NCBI GenBank assembly: GCA_023443285.1
Contig: JAEZVB010000133.1
Coordinates: forward strand, 1 to 61,094
Direction: 5' to 3'
DNA length: 61,094 nt
Origin: Bacillota bacterium
Lineage (GTDB): Bacteria > Bacillota > Negativicutes > Sporomusales > Sporomusaceae
Part shown: positions 32,401-41,595 of the stretch, in pieces
Numbering within the stretch: position 1 is the first letter of the stretch
How the letters are laid out: every line of letters starts with the position of its first letter
Position numbers and translations under genes: made by a program
Notes under the pieces: generated by a model
What the model saw: the letters and a program-made list of their open reading frames with translations, nothing else
The model's database searches: none
Told to the model about the DNA's origin: nothing

Positions 32401-33354
32401 CTAACTTACTACATTAACAGGCTTTCCCTGGATAAAAGCATCGATATTACCAGCTAGCAGGTTAATCAGTCTTTGTCTTGCCTCTAATGGCTTCCAGCCG
32501 ATATGTGGAGTCATAATAACATTGTCCATGTCAAACAGTGGGTTAGTCAGTTCAGGAGGTTCCGGATCCTGGACGTCCAGAGCTGCACCCGCAATCTTTC
32601 CCGCTTGTAAGGCCTCAATCAAATCGGTTTCTTTGATAAGGGAACCCCTGGAAGTATTTATCACAAAAGCTGATGGTTTCATAAGAGATAGCCTGGTTAT
32701 GTTTACAATATGTCTGGTTTCTGGGGTAAGCGGGCAATGGAGAGATATAAAGTCGCTACGCATAAATAATTCTTCAAGCGAAACAGATTTTATTTGTTGG
32801 TCATTCCAGGATCTGGGAGTCCTATTGTATACGAGAATATTCATGCCAAGTGCGCGCGCAATAGTAATTACTTGTTGTCCGATACTCCCTGAACCGATGA
32901 TACCTAGTGTCTTATCCTGTATTTCAAAGTGGGGGACAACGAGATGTTTGGTGAAATTATCAAAGTTCTTCTGCTTAAGCATGGCGTGCTGCTTTGTCAG
33001 GGAAGCGCTGAGGCTTAACATAAAGGTAATTGCCAGTTGCGCAACTGCTTCTGTACTGTACCCGGGAACATTGCAGACAGTTATGCCCTTTTCTCTGGCG
33101 GCATTAAGATCGATATTGTTATAACCGGTGCCTGCTTCACAGATGAGCTTAACAGAGGGCGGGAACTGGCGAATTAACTCTGACCCTACTGGTAGTTCTT
33201 TGGTGATAACAATGTTTTGGTCTGTAACCCTCTCTACAATCTCTTGGTCATTACTAGCCGCATAAGTTGTGACTGAGGTCAAATTAGTTAGTTGTGAAAA
33301 ATCAAGTTTGTTATCAAAGTCCAGTTTGCTTACGTTAAGAAATACTGTTTTCAT
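32401..33354 (-). CDS. D-isomer 2-hydroxyacid dehydrogenase, glycerate-dehydrogenase-like
   Basis: A 317-residue NAD(P)-dependent dehydrogenase of 2-hydroxy acids. The Rossmann motif is GIIGSGSIGQQV near residue 150. Catalytic positions are Arg in NTSRGSL, Glu in DVQDPEPPE and His in MTPHIGWK. The ALDVxxxEPP form is closest to hydroxypyruvate/glycerate dehydrogenases, but other 2-keto acids are possible. It is a single gene between convergent LysR and the ilvE unit on the same strand. Its upstream region has an AGGAGG ribosome site. Confidence 0.9.
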   Translation of the reverse strand: MKTVFLNVSKLDFDNKLDFSQLTNLTSVTTYAASNDQEIVERVTDQNIVITKELPVGSELIRQFPPSVKLICEAGTGYNNIDLNAAREKGITVCNVPGYSTEAVAQLAITFMLSLSASLTKQHAMLKQKNFDNFTKHLVVPHFEIQDKTLGIIGSGSIGQQVITIARALGMNILVYNRTPRSWNDQQIKSVSLEELFMRSDFISLHCPLTPETRHIVNITRLSLMKPSAFVINTSRGSLIKETDLIEALQAGKIAGAALDVQDPEPPELTNPLFDMDNVIMTPHIGWKPLEARQRLINLLAGNIDAFIQGKPVNVVS

Positions 33355-33467
33355 AGCGTACCTCCTAAGCAGATTTATCCAGTGACGAAACCACTTTAAG
33401 TATATTGTGGCCTAATAAGCCTGTCAACATATGAATGCCAAAGAGAAAAACGCAACCTGAAATAAAA

Positions 33468-33509
33468 AGGAGTCGTGATGAAAATGCTTACATTTCACCA
33501 CGACTCCTT
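33468..33509 (-). terminator. Terminator of ilvE
   Basis: On the minus strand the stem AAGGAGTCGTG/CACGACTCCTT (with further inner pairing) ends in TTTTTATTT. Confidence 0.85.
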
Positions 33510-33530
33510 CAGTTTCACGAAATTATGCTG

Positions 33531-34553
33531 CTAGACTTTCACAATCCAACCGGCTGGCGCCGTCAAATCACCAAACTGAATACCACAAAGCGTATTATAC
33601 AGTTTGGTAGTAATTGGACCAACCTCTTTTTCACTATGGAAGACGTGGAGTTTGCCTTTATATTCGATACCGCCGATTGGTGTAATAACAGCTGCAGTTC
33701 CGCAGGCACCTGCTTCTTTAAACTCTGTAAGATTATCAATCAAAACATCACGCTCGGCTGTTTTTAAGCCTAAATATTCTTTAGCCAGATAGAGCAGGGA
33801 ATATTTCGTAATACTTGGTAATATGGAAGGTGACTTTGGTGTGATAAATTCGTCACCCTTGGTAATGCCAAAGAAATTGGCTGAGCCGACTTCTTCGATT
33901 TTGGTATGAGTCGTGGGATCAAGGTAGATACAATCGCCAAAGCCGCTTTTCTTCGCCATATTATAGGCGTATAAGCTTGCCGCATAGTTGCCACCTACTT
34001 TGGCAGCCCCTGTTCCATAGGGAGCAGCCCGGTCAAAGTCGGAAACAATAAAATTGACAGGTGTCATACCACCTTTGAAATAAGGGCCGACTGGTATGCA
34101 GAAAACAGTAAACAAAAATTCTGGAGCTGACCCGACCCCAATGTTATCGCCTACACCAATTAGTAATGGTCTGATATAAAGCGTGGCACCAGTACCATAG
34201 GGAGGAACATAGGCAGCATTAGCACGGACTACCTGTAGTACTGCATCTAGAAATTTTTCTTCGGAAATTTCCGGCATTAACAGGCGCTCTGCGCTGGACT
34301 TCATCCGTTTGGCATTTTCGGAAGGCCGGAAAAGTTGGATATCACCATTCTTTGTTCTGTAAGCTTTTAAGCCTTCAAAACACTGTTGCCCATAGTGCAA
34401 GGCGGTGGATGCTTCGCTGATTAATAATTGATTGTCAGTGGTAAGTTTGCCCTCATCCCATTTGCCGTCTTTCCAGGTAGAAATATAACGATAGTCTGTT
34501 TTGATATAACTAAAACCCAGATTACTCCAATCAATATTTGCTAGTTTACTCAT
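33531..34553 (-). CDS. ilvE: Branched-chain amino acid aminotransferase
   Basis: A 340-residue PLP enzyme (fold type IV) that interconverts Leu, Ile and Val with their 2-keto acids. The PLP lysine lies in GAAKVGGNYAASL. Conserved blocks are HYGQQCFEGLKAYR at the substrate pocket, LYIRPLLIG and EVGSANFFG. It is monocistronic and is controlled by a T-box leader that extends about 380 bp upstream, so expression rises when a cognate tRNA is uncharged. AGGAGG for this gene lies far upstream, and the segment immediately before the ATG has only GGGAGATGG. Confidence 0.96.
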   Translation of the reverse strand: MSKLANIDWSNLGFSYIKTDYRYISTWKDGKWDEGKLTTDNQLLISEASTALHYGQQCFEGLKAYRTKNGDIQLFRPSENAKRMKSSAERLLMPEISEEKFLDAVLQVVRANAAYVPPYGTGATLYIRPLLIGVGDNIGVGSAPEFLFTVFCIPVGPYFKGGMTPVNFIVSDFDRAAPYGTGAAKVGGNYAASLYAYNMAKKSGFGDCIYLDPTTHTKIEEVGSANFFGITKGDEFITPKSPSILPSITKYSLLYLAKEYLGLKTAERDVLIDNLTEFKEAGACGTAAVITPIGGIEYKGKLHVFHSEKEVGPITTKLYNTLCGIQFGDLTAPAGWIVKV

Positions 34554-34645
34554 TATGTACCATCTCCCAATTAAATTATTATGCTAATCATCCTCGAGGA
34601 GGAGGATGCCGGACAAATTAGTATTTCATTACCATAACCTCCTAA

Positions 34646-34935
34646 AAAATAAAAAACTCTTGCCCTTCAAGTCAAATAGACTTAAAGGGGCAAGAGATAT
34701 TCCTCGCGGTACCACCCTTTTTACAGATAAAACTATCTGCATCTCTCATCAGGTCAAACAACCCTAGCAGAATAACGACTGCACTCCTTGCGGAGCTGAG
34801 GCCGGCGCAGCTTACTTTACAGTTCAGCTTTGCTGTTCAGGAGCGACGTTTGCATTCCCATCGTACCGGTTCACACCACCCACCGGTTCTCTGAAACGAC
34901 ATAGAGCGCAAGTTCTCCCTCATCACATTTATTAT
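34646..34935 (-). promoter_or_regulatory. T-box leader of ilvE
   Basis: The minus strand holds the T-box AGGGTGGTACCGCG (34718-34705). It is preceded by a stem-I region (GATGAGGGAG... with an ACCGGT/ACCGGT apical stem and CGCTCCTGA at its 3' side) and followed by a terminator CTCTTGCCC..AAGTC / GACTT..GGGCAAGAG with TTTTTTATTTTTT (34696-34646). Uncharged tRNA binding should favour the antiterminator. The specifier is not certain: GTC (Val, 34847-34845) fits ilvE, but TGC a few bases earlier also follows a GAA. Confidence 0.95.
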
Positions 34936-34969
34936 ATAAAGTTAAAGTGTAACATTGTAACTGTATTTA

Positions 34970-34998
34970 AATATACGCTCATAGTTATATCCTGTCAA
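34970..34998 (-). promoter_or_regulatory. Sigma-70/A promoter of the T-box-ilvE transcript
   Basis: TTGACA (34998-34993), a 17-bp spacer and TATATT (34975-34970), reading leftward. This near-consensus promoter lies about 35-50 bp before the T-box leader begins. Confidence 0.85.
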
Positions 34999-35265
34999 CC
35001 CCAAAATTTGAAAAAAATTCACGGTTTAGGTTTGCTAGGGTTAATTTTGAGCTAACTCGAAAAACGGAAGCTCTGTATAGGCTTGTTCCGTGATAAGAGG
35101 AGGGGCGGATATTTCTGGAAAACCGAAGGATTTATAATGCCTAATAACGAATAAATAATTATACAAAACTAATGAGTTTTAGCCTAAGGGGGGATTGGCA
35201 AATACAAATAAGGAAGCAAGTACATGTAATTCATATCAAGGTAAAGAATCGGAGGGATGTGTAAA
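34999..35265. other. Intergenic region between divergent ilvE and M20 peptidase units
   Basis: Apart from the ilvE promoter at its left edge I see no gene, RNA or repeat here. A promoter for the peptidase gene is expected but is not clear. Confidence 0.4.
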
Positions 35266-36531
35266 ATGGATAGGCTACTAAAAAAAGGTCTTTCTGCAGG
35301 TATCATTGTTTTATTTGTGTTATTCGCCGTATCGTCTGTTGTTATGGCGTCAGCAAAAAATGATGTTATCTATCAAAAATGTGAAGAGCATAAAACACCG
35401 TTACTCACCGATCTTGAGAATTATGTTAATATTGATACAGGCAGTACCTATGAACCAGGGCTTAAAAAATTCCAAGGTTTGCTCATCGAGAAGCTTAAGG
35501 AATTAGGAGCCGAAGTTACCTATACTGAAGTGAACAAGCCGCAGGCAGGTTACAACATACAGGCAGTATTCCGGGGAACCGGTAAGGGGTCAGCCCTGAT
35601 TCTTGCTCATGCCGATACGGTTTATGCAGCTGGCACTGCAGAAAAACGTCCTTTTACGACAGATGGGATCAAGGCCTATGGACCAGGCGTATCTGATGAA
35701 AAAGGCGGATTGACGCTGGCACTGCATGCACTCTCTATTTTAAAAGAGACTGGTTTCCAGGATTATGAAAAGATCACATTTTTAATTAATCCTGATGAAG
35801 AAAAAAGCTCGCTTGAATCTCGAGATTTAATTAAACAAGTGGCAAAAGAACATAAATATGCCTTGTGTGTCGAACCGGGAATCCCTGGCGATTATGTAAT
35901 GAATTGGCGCAAGGGGATTGGCCGTCTGACAATGCAGGTAGCAGGACGTAATGCACATGCCGGTATTGAACCAGAAAAAGGCCGTAATGCCACTGTAGAA
36001 TTGGCTCACCAAATCGTTCAATTGTCTAATCTGGGCAATCCGGCAAAAATGACGACTGTCAATTGGACGCTACTGGATAAGACCAAGACACCTGTTAATG
36101 TAATCCCTGATGCTGCATGGGCACAGGCAGATGTGCGCGTATTATATCCGGAAGAATTTGACAGAGTATTGAGTGACGCTAAGAAAATTTCACAGAAACA
36201 GTTAGTTTCTGATACAACAGTGGAGTTTGATTTATTCCGTGGACGGCCGCCTTTTGCCAAAAATGATAAAACCGAGAAATTAGTGGCTCAACTTCAAAAT
36301 ATCTATAGCAAAGAGCTTGGCCTCACTTTAGGCGTTCAAGGATCTGGCGGTGGTTCGGATGCGAATTATGCTGCAATTGTTGGTGCGATAGCAGTCGATG
36401 GACTGGGGATTGTTGGCGGCAATGATCACACGCCTAACGAATTTATTGAAGTATCAAGTATTACTCCGCGGCTGTATCTTTTAACTCGTATCTTGATGGA
36501 TATTGGTAGCGGCGCTGATACTGCATGGTAG
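35266..36531 (+). CDS. Secreted M20-family metallopeptidase, carboxypeptidase G2-like
   Basis: A 421-residue exported zinc peptidase. The signal peptide (GIIVLFVLFAVSSVVMASA) ends near residue 33. Metal-site and catalytic motifs are ALILAHADTVYAAG, GPGVSDEKGG, INPDEEKSS, CVEPG and, near the end, GGNDHTPNE; a dimerisation domain spans about 210-325. It is closest to glutamate carboxypeptidases, which release C-terminal Glu from folates or peptides; the actual substrate is unknown. The ATG at 35266 is 9 nt after GGAGGG, whereas an ATG at 35257 is too close. Confidence 0.9.
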   Translation: MDRLLKKGLSAGIIVLFVLFAVSSVVMASAKNDVIYQKCEEHKTPLLTDLENYVNIDTGSTYEPGLKKFQGLLIEKLKELGAEVTYTEVNKPQAGYNIQAVFRGTGKGSALILAHADTVYAAGTAEKRPFTTDGIKAYGPGVSDEKGGLTLALHALSILKETGFQDYEKITFLINPDEEKSSLESRDLIKQVAKEHKYALCVEPGIPGDYVMNWRKGIGRLTMQVAGRNAHAGIEPEKGRNATVELAHQIVQLSNLGNPAKMTTVNWTLLDKTKTPVNVIPDAAWAQADVRVLYPEEFDRVLSDAKKISQKQLVSDTTVEFDLFRGRPPFAKNDKTEKLVAQLQNIYSKELGLTLGVQGSGGGSDANYAAIVGAIAVDGLGIVGGNDHTPNEFIEVSSITPRLYLLTRILMDIGSGADTAW

Positions 36532-36540
36532 AAGAGTAAT

Positions 36541-36586
36541 GAAGCAAATTCCCGCATTCAAATAACAGAATGCGGGAATTTGCTTC
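36541..36586 (+). terminator. Strong hairpin after the M20 peptidase gene
   Basis: A 19-bp perfect stem GAAGCAAATTCCCGCATTC and its complement, 8-nt loop, no T-run. It ends only 39 bp before the next start codon. Confidence 0.75.
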
Positions 36587-36624
36587 AACTTGCTCAGATA
36601 TTCGAATACGGAGGATTGATTGGA

Positions 36625-37503
36625 ATGAACCTTAATCTTGATTGCATACTTTGCAATATAAAACAAGTGTTAACAGTAACAGATTTGCTTAAATTAGATG
36701 CTGCAAACAAAGAAATAATTATGCGTAATGTACTCGGATATCTGGAGTCGGCCGATTATAAAAGGTCTAACCCTGAAGTTATTGGAGGAACCTGGGATAT
36801 AATTACTAACCATATCAACGACAAAAATCCTTACAAGGAAATAAAGTGCTACTATAACGCAGAACTCAGTAACATTACCGGTAAAGTAAAAGAGCTGATT
36901 AATCAGTCGCAGGATCAATTTGATACGGCACTAAAAATTGCAATTACTGCCAATTTAATAGATTTTGCCGCGAATCATACTTTTGATGAAGCCATGCTGC
37001 TAAGAAAAATTACCACTATTCATGAACAGCACTTGGCAATTAATGATAGTAAAGAGTTGTACGAGGAGTTAAAAACTGCCGGAACACTGCTTTATTTAGG
37101 TGACAATTGCGGCGAAATAGTACTTGATAAAATTTTTATTGAATGTATTAAACAAGATTTTCCTAATATCAAAGTATATTTTGGTGTGCGCGGAAAGCCC
37201 ATTGTTAATGATGTAACTATAGATGATGCTAATATGGTGAAAATGCAGGATGTGGCTGAAGTTATTAGCAATGGCGATGGTTCACTGGGTACAGTTATAG
37301 CAAGGACTACTACTGCTTTCAGAGAGGTTTTTTATCAGGCTGATGTTATTATTGCTAAAGGGCAGGGGAATTTTGAAAGCTTGAGCGAAATAGACCGCGG
37401 AAATATCTTTTTTCTGTTTATGGTAAAATGTGAAGCGGTTGCAAGCTGTTTAAAAATACCGAAAATGTCAATTATATGTGCGGAAAATAAGCCATACAGA
37501 TAA
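36625..37503 (+). CDS. DUF89/ARMT1-family protein, probable metal-dependent phosphatase
   Basis: A 292-residue cytosolic protein of the DUF89 family. Members include plant and archaeal damage-control phosphatases that hydrolyse harmful sugar-phosphate side products. Family motifs are the N-terminal CILCNIKQVL Cys pair, the metal-site YLGDNCGEIVLDKIFIE, and the late AKGQGNFESL. The prokaryotic Cys-containing branch is poorly characterised, so the substrate is not assigned. The ATG at 36625 is 9 nt after GGAGG; a longer in-frame start at 36580 lies within the preceding hairpin. Confidence 0.85.
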   Translation: MNLNLDCILCNIKQVLTVTDLLKLDAANKEIIMRNVLGYLESADYKRSNPEVIGGTWDIITNHINDKNPYKEIKCYYNAELSNITGKVKELINQSQDQFDTALKIAITANLIDFAANHTFDEAMLLRKITTIHEQHLAINDSKELYEELKTAGTLLYLGDNCGEIVLDKIFIECIKQDFPNIKVYFGVRGKPIVNDVTIDDANMVKMQDVAEVISNGDGSLGTVIARTTTAFREVFYQADVIIAKGQGNFESLSEIDRGNIFFLFMVKCEAVASCLKIPKMSIICAENKPYR

Positions 37504-37636
37504 CTTTTTTAATACACGCAGAAAGAGGATTTTGGATATTATTCATGGAAGTTAGTGTCGAAGTAGCACGAATTGAATTTTGAGTCCATCAAAAAAGCAT
37601 ATTTCTACTACAGACAATAGGAAATGGAGCTCTGGT

Positions 37637-38560
37637 ATGCGAAAGACCTTCATAATAGTCATGGCTATAGTACTTACGCTGATGCTTGTTAGTTGTACTA
37701 GTAACAAAGGGCCTTATATCGATTTTGAACGCTCACAACCTCTGGAAAAAGTTCAGCAGATTAATGATGAGGAGCAGCGACCTCTTCGTATAGCGGTGGC
37801 AACCGTTATTTCACCAAATGAAACAATCGAGTATTATCGCAATATTGCTCAATATATTTCCAAGCAAATTGGTAGGCCTACTGTTTTAGTGCAGCGAAAA
37901 ACCTATGAAGAATTGAATATGCTTATGTCTAATGGGGAAGCTGATATAGCATTTATGTCTACTGGAGCGTATAGTGCTTATCGCGGCCTTACTGAGATCG
38001 AACTATTAGCAATGGTTGAATATGATCATAGCATATTTTACGATATGCAAATTATTGTTCATAAAGATAGTGAGATTAACTCGATTGAAGATCTGCAAGG
38101 GAAAAGTTTTGCATTTACCGATCCGTTAAGTTATTCTGGCCATATGGCGGTTCTGCAGTTGCTTAAGGAAAAAGATACGCGGCCTGAGAAATATTTTGGC
38201 CGGTATATTTATACGTATAGCCATGATAAATCGATTTGGGCAGTTGCTAATAAAGCTGCAGAGGCTGCTAGTATCGATAGTATGATTATTCAATATGGAA
38301 AGGTTAATAATAAGGAGTTACTTGATAAGATTAGGGTTATTAAAACAGTTGGTCCAAACCCGACCGGGCCGGTAGTTGTCAGAGAAAAGATGAATCATGA
38401 TCAAAAAGAACAACTGCGGCAAGTATTTTTGAATATGCACAAAAACCTGCAAATGGTGCCTGCTTTACATGGGCTACTTATTGATTGTTTTGTAGTGCCG
38501 GACATTGATTATTACCGTCCACTGCGAAAAATCTATGATCAAACAGGTGGTATAACATGA
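37637..38560 (+). CDS. PhnD-like substrate-binding lipoprotein of a three-part sensor
   Basis: A 307-residue lipoprotein: signal peptide FIIVMAIVLTLMLVSC with lipobox LVSC, then a PhnD/SsuA-type binding domain (PLRIAVATVISPNETIEYYRN, EADIAFMSTGAYSAY, DLQGKSFAFTDPLSYSGH). PhnD proteins bind phosphonates or oxyanions for ABC transport, but no permease or ATPase is nearby. Instead the gene overlaps a histidine kinase gene by 4 bp, so it probably presents ligand to that sensor, as the fused TtrS-type kinases do. The neighbouring organophosphate transporter suggests a phosphate-ester ligand. GGAG precedes the ATG at 37637. Confidence 0.88.
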   Translation: MRKTFIIVMAIVLTLMLVSCTSNKGPYIDFERSQPLEKVQQINDEEQRPLRIAVATVISPNETIEYYRNIAQYISKQIGRPTVLVQRKTYEELNMLMSNGEADIAFMSTGAYSAYRGLTEIELLAMVEYDHSIFYDMQIIVHKDSEINSIEDLQGKSFAFTDPLSYSGHMAVLQLLKEKDTRPEKYFGRYIYTYSHDKSIWAVANKAAEAASIDSMIIQYGKVNNKELLDKIRVIKTVGPNPTGPVVVREKMNHDQKEQLRQVFLNMHKNLQMVPALHGLLIDCFVVPDIDYYRPLRKIYDQTGGIT

Positions 38561-39963
38561 TGCGGTGGTATAAACGCAGCTTATATGCCAAAGTCGCCCT
38601 GATAATTGTCGGAACATTGCTCTTGTCGATGGTGTTACTTATAATGATGATGCGCAGTGTTACCCATAATTTAATTGAGGACCAGTTACATGTAAGAGGT
38701 TTTGAAGTTGGTAACTATATTGCCGTTATGAGTGCTGACGATATTGTCCAGGAAAATCATTATGCCATGCTCGAACGTATAAACAAAACCAAGGAAAAGA
38801 ATAAAGATGTAAGGTATATTTTACTAGCGAATTACACGGGTCAAATAATTGCTCACACTTTCGTAAACGGATTGCCGGAAGGACTGCCGCCAACCATCAC
38901 TGGCGAGAATATGGAAACCTATACTGTTACTATGTATAATAGCAACGAAGGCGTTATATATGAAGTAGTCGTTCCTGTTGAAAATGGGAATGTCGGTTTT
39001 GTGCGAGTGGGTTTGTCCAGTGGCGGAATGCAACTAATACTAAATAATACAATAACTAAGTTTTCTCTCATGGCAATTATTTTGTGTGTTATAGCTGTAA
39101 TACTGGCTAGTTGGCAGATATCTGTGATCATCAGGCCAATCCGGAATCTATCCCGAGCAGCTGAGGAAATAAAAAATAGTAATTATTCAGTGCGGACTTT
39201 GTGCAAGAGTGAGGATGAGATCGGCAAATTAAGCCATACGTTTAATGAAATGGCTGCTGCGCTTAAACAAAAGGAAGATGAAAATAATGATCTTCTTAAC
39301 GCGTTGCAAATAAAAGAACGTAATCGTACTGTATTGATTAAGAAACTATTTACAGCGCAAGAAGATGAACGTAAACGGATTTCGCGTGAATTGCATGACG
39401 GGGCAGGGCAATCAATCACATCTTTACTGGCCTATTTAAAAATATTATCAACGGAAGTTAATGGGGATAGACAACTCTCGCTGATAAATTCAGCGCGTGA
39501 TGTCATTGTGAGTGTTTTAGGCGAATTGCGGCAAATGGCAGTGGACTTAAGACCGCCAGTATTAGATGACCTGGGTTTAGTTGCTGCGATAGAAAAATAT
39601 CTGCATAGTTTAAGCGTGCATAATATCAAAATTGAATTTGCCGCAAGTGATCAGCAGATAGACTTGCCAGATTCAGTAGTACTTGCTTTATATCGTATTT
39701 TGCAAGAAGCAATAACTAATATTGTACGGCATGCTAGGGCAACAGAAGTACAAGTCAGCTTAATTGAGGAAACCGGGCAAGTAAAACTGGTTATTTCAGA
39801 TAATGGCTGTGGTTTTTCTGATAAGTCGCTAGAGTATGTAGAGAAGCAAAATCGGTTAGGCCTTTATGGTATTCAAGAACGGGTAGAAATATTAAATGGC
39901 AGTCTGGATATTCAATCCACTATCGGCATAGGTACAAAAATAACAATTATTATACCAACATAG
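38557..39963 (+). CDS. NarX/DegS-type membrane histidine kinase
   Basis: A 468-residue kinase with membrane segments near residues 10-30 and 172-190 around a Cache-like extracytoplasmic domain of about 140 residues. HAMP, a coiled coil, a HisKA_3 dimerisation domain with the phospho-acceptor His in RISRELHDGAGQSITSLL, and a HATPase domain (EAITNIVRHA, DNGCGFS, GLYGIQERV) follow. Overlapping the binding-protein gene and 12 bp before a NarL-type regulator gene, it forms a three-gene signalling operon. The binding protein probably docks on its extracytoplasmic domain. Confidence 0.93.
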   Translation: MMRWYKRSLYAKVALIIVGTLLLSMVLLIMMMRSVTHNLIEDQLHVRGFEVGNYIAVMSADDIVQENHYAMLERINKTKEKNKDVRYILLANYTGQIIAHTFVNGLPEGLPPTITGENMETYTVTMYNSNEGVIYEVVVPVENGNVGFVRVGLSSGGMQLILNNTITKFSLMAIILCVIAVILASWQISVIIRPIRNLSRAAEEIKNSNYSVRTLCKSEDEIGKLSHTFNEMAAALKQKEDENNDLLNALQIKERNRTVLIKKLFTAQEDERKRISRELHDGAGQSITSLLAYLKILSTEVNGDRQLSLINSARDVIVSVLGELRQMAVDLRPPVLDDLGLVAAIEKYLHSLSVHNIKIEFAASDQQIDLPDSVVLALYRILQEAITNIVRHARATEVQVSLIEETGQVKLVISDNGCGFSDKSLEYVEKQNRLGLYGIQERVEILNGSLDIQSTIGIGTKITIIIPT

Positions 39964-39975
39964 TAGGTGACATGA

Positions 39976-40641
39976 ATGCACAAAATAAGAATTATTTTAG
40001 CAGATGATCATGCGATATTGCGTACTGGTTTGAAGCTAATGCTAAGCTGTGATAGTTCTATTGATGTAATTGGTGAAGTGAGCAGCGGTGAAGATGTGAT
40101 TAAGTTATTAGAAACAGTGGAAGCTGATGTACTGATTTTGGACTTATCGCTGCCAGGCATGAATGGAATAGATGTTATTTATGAAATAAAGAATCGAGGT
40201 TACTTAATAAATATATTGGTGCTTACTATGCATACGGAAGAGCAATATATAAAAGCTGTAATGAATGCCGGCGCTTTAGGGTATGTAAGTAAAAGTGCCT
40301 TTGATACTGAATTATTATCTGCAGTTAAGACTGTTGCCGAAGGTAAAATATATTTAAATAGCGCTAATGCATTATTAATGGTGAATACTTTGCTGAACAA
40401 TACTACCAAAGAACGCGATTCGTATGCATTGCTGAGTACCAGGGAACGGGAAGTAATGCGTTTACTGGTTCATGGCTATTCATTGGCAGAGATTGGAAAA
40501 ATGCTATGTTTGAGTATAAAAACCATTGATACCCATAAAACACGAATCATGACTAAACTCGGTATTGCCAAAAAGAATGAGTTAGTACAATATGCAGTAG
40601 ATCATGGAATGTTTGTTCAAAAGAACGAAAACATTATGTAA
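39976..40641 (+). CDS. NarL/LuxR-family response regulator
   Basis: A 221-residue regulator with a receiver domain (acidic DDHAIL; phospho-Asp in VLILDLSLPGMNG near residue 55; Thr in VLTMHTEE; Lys in YVSKSAF) and a LuxR helix-turn-helix (LSTREREVMRLLVHGYSLAEIG, SIKTIDTHKTRIMTKL). It is the last gene of the sensor operon. The adjoining transporter and glycerol-phosphate genes, on either strand, are the likeliest targets, as UhpA controls uhpT; this is inference from position. Confidence 0.93.
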   Translation: MHKIRIILADDHAILRTGLKLMLSCDSSIDVIGEVSSGEDVIKLLETVEADVLILDLSLPGMNGIDVIYEIKNRGYLINILVLTMHTEEQYIKAVMNAGALGYVSKSAFDTELLSAVKTVAEGKIYLNSANALLMVNTLLNNTTKERDSYALLSTREREVMRLLVHGYSLAEIGKMLCLSIKTIDTHKTRIMTKLGIAKKNELVQYAVDHGMFVQKNENIM

Positions 40642-40730
40642 ACATGACTTGTGCCGAGCTTTAGCGAAGGCGTAAGTCTATGATCCCATATCCTGCATTT
40701 AAGAAAGCTATACTTTCTGTTAGGTAAAAG

Positions 40731-40771
40731 AAGAACAGGTCATTCGCGACGCGAATGACCTGTTCTTTAGT
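40731..40771. terminator. Bidirectional terminator
   Basis: A 17-bp perfect stem AAGAACAGGTCATTCGC and its complement with loop GAC, between convergent genes; T-rich exits on both strands. Confidence 0.9.
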
Positions 40772-40779
40772 AAGGAAAG

Positions 40780-41583
40780 CTATTCTTGTTGTAAAGCGGC
40801 AGCAAGTTCATGCACACCAGCAAAAACATAATCAGGACGAATTTCTGAATTGTTTAAATCAGTTTGCTTAGTTTCACCGCTCAAGACCAATATACCGCAA
40901 ATATCTGCGTTCTCAGCTAGCTTTATATCGGTGTACAAGCGGTCGCCAACCATTGCTGTTTCGTCACGGCGGCAATTGAGTTTCGCTATCAGTACATCGA
41001 TAATTTCTTGATAAGGTTTGCCGATGATTTTGGCCTTCTTACCGGTTGAGGCATATATTAATTCTAACATGGCCCCTACATCAGGAATATAGCCTGAACG
41101 TTCATCAGTCGGACAATTAATGTCCGGATGTGTGGCAATAAATGGCACACCTTCGCGAATAAGATGGCAGGCTTCTGTCAATTTGGCATAATGTAAGGTC
41201 TGATCAAAACCTAACACGACAAAGTCAGGAGACGAACTAGTCAAAGTAAAACCATGTGATATAAATTCCTGCTCTAAATCAGGTGTTCCTAACAAAAAGA
41301 TCCGTGCATTAGGATTAAGTGATTTGATGTATAGCGCAGTAGCTTCGCCTGAGGTTAAGATTTGGTCAATAGTGGCAGTAAGACCAAGCGCCTTAAGTTT
41401 GTTTACATAGCTTTGTTTATTTTTTGAGGAATTATTGGTCAAGAAGACATATTTTCGTCCGCTTTCCGCTAGGTATTCGAGAAACGCTTTTGCGCCCGGC
41501 AAGAGCTTCTGCCCCAAATAAATAGTGCCATCCATATCTAAGGCAAAAAATTTGAGCTTTTGTAGACTTACAGGATTTTTCAT
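40780..41583 (-). CDS. HAD-IIA family sugar/glycerol phosphatase, NagD/AraL-like
   Basis: A 267-residue cytosolic phosphatase. HAD motifs are FALDMDGTIYLG (nucleophile Asp), FLTNNSSK, the Lys in GKPYQEII, and MVGDRLYTDIKLA. The C2 cap between motifs I and III marks the HAD-IIA group, whose members hydrolyse nucleotides, pyridoxal phosphate, phosphoglycolate or glycerol phosphate. It follows the organophosphate transporter by 12 bp in the same operon, so it may dephosphorylate the imported compound. Confidence 0.9.
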   Translation of the reverse strand: MKNPVSLQKLKFFALDMDGTIYLGQKLLPGAKAFLEYLAESGRKYVFLTNNSSKNKQSYVNKLKALGLTATIDQILTSGEATALYIKSLNPNARIFLLGTPDLEQEFISHGFTLTSSSPDFVVLGFDQTLHYAKLTEACHLIREGVPFIATHPDINCPTDERSGYIPDVGAMLELIYASTGKKAKIIGKPYQEIIDVLIAKLNCRRDETAMVGDRLYTDIKLAENADICGILVLSGETKQTDLNNSEIRPDYVFAGVHELAAALQQE

Positions 41584-41595
41584 GAATATTTTCTC

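Noticed and set aside
32522..33124. 200-codon open frame on the plus strand
   Set aside because: Antisense to the 2-hydroxyacid dehydrogenase, which has complete family motifs; no ribosome site or family likeness.
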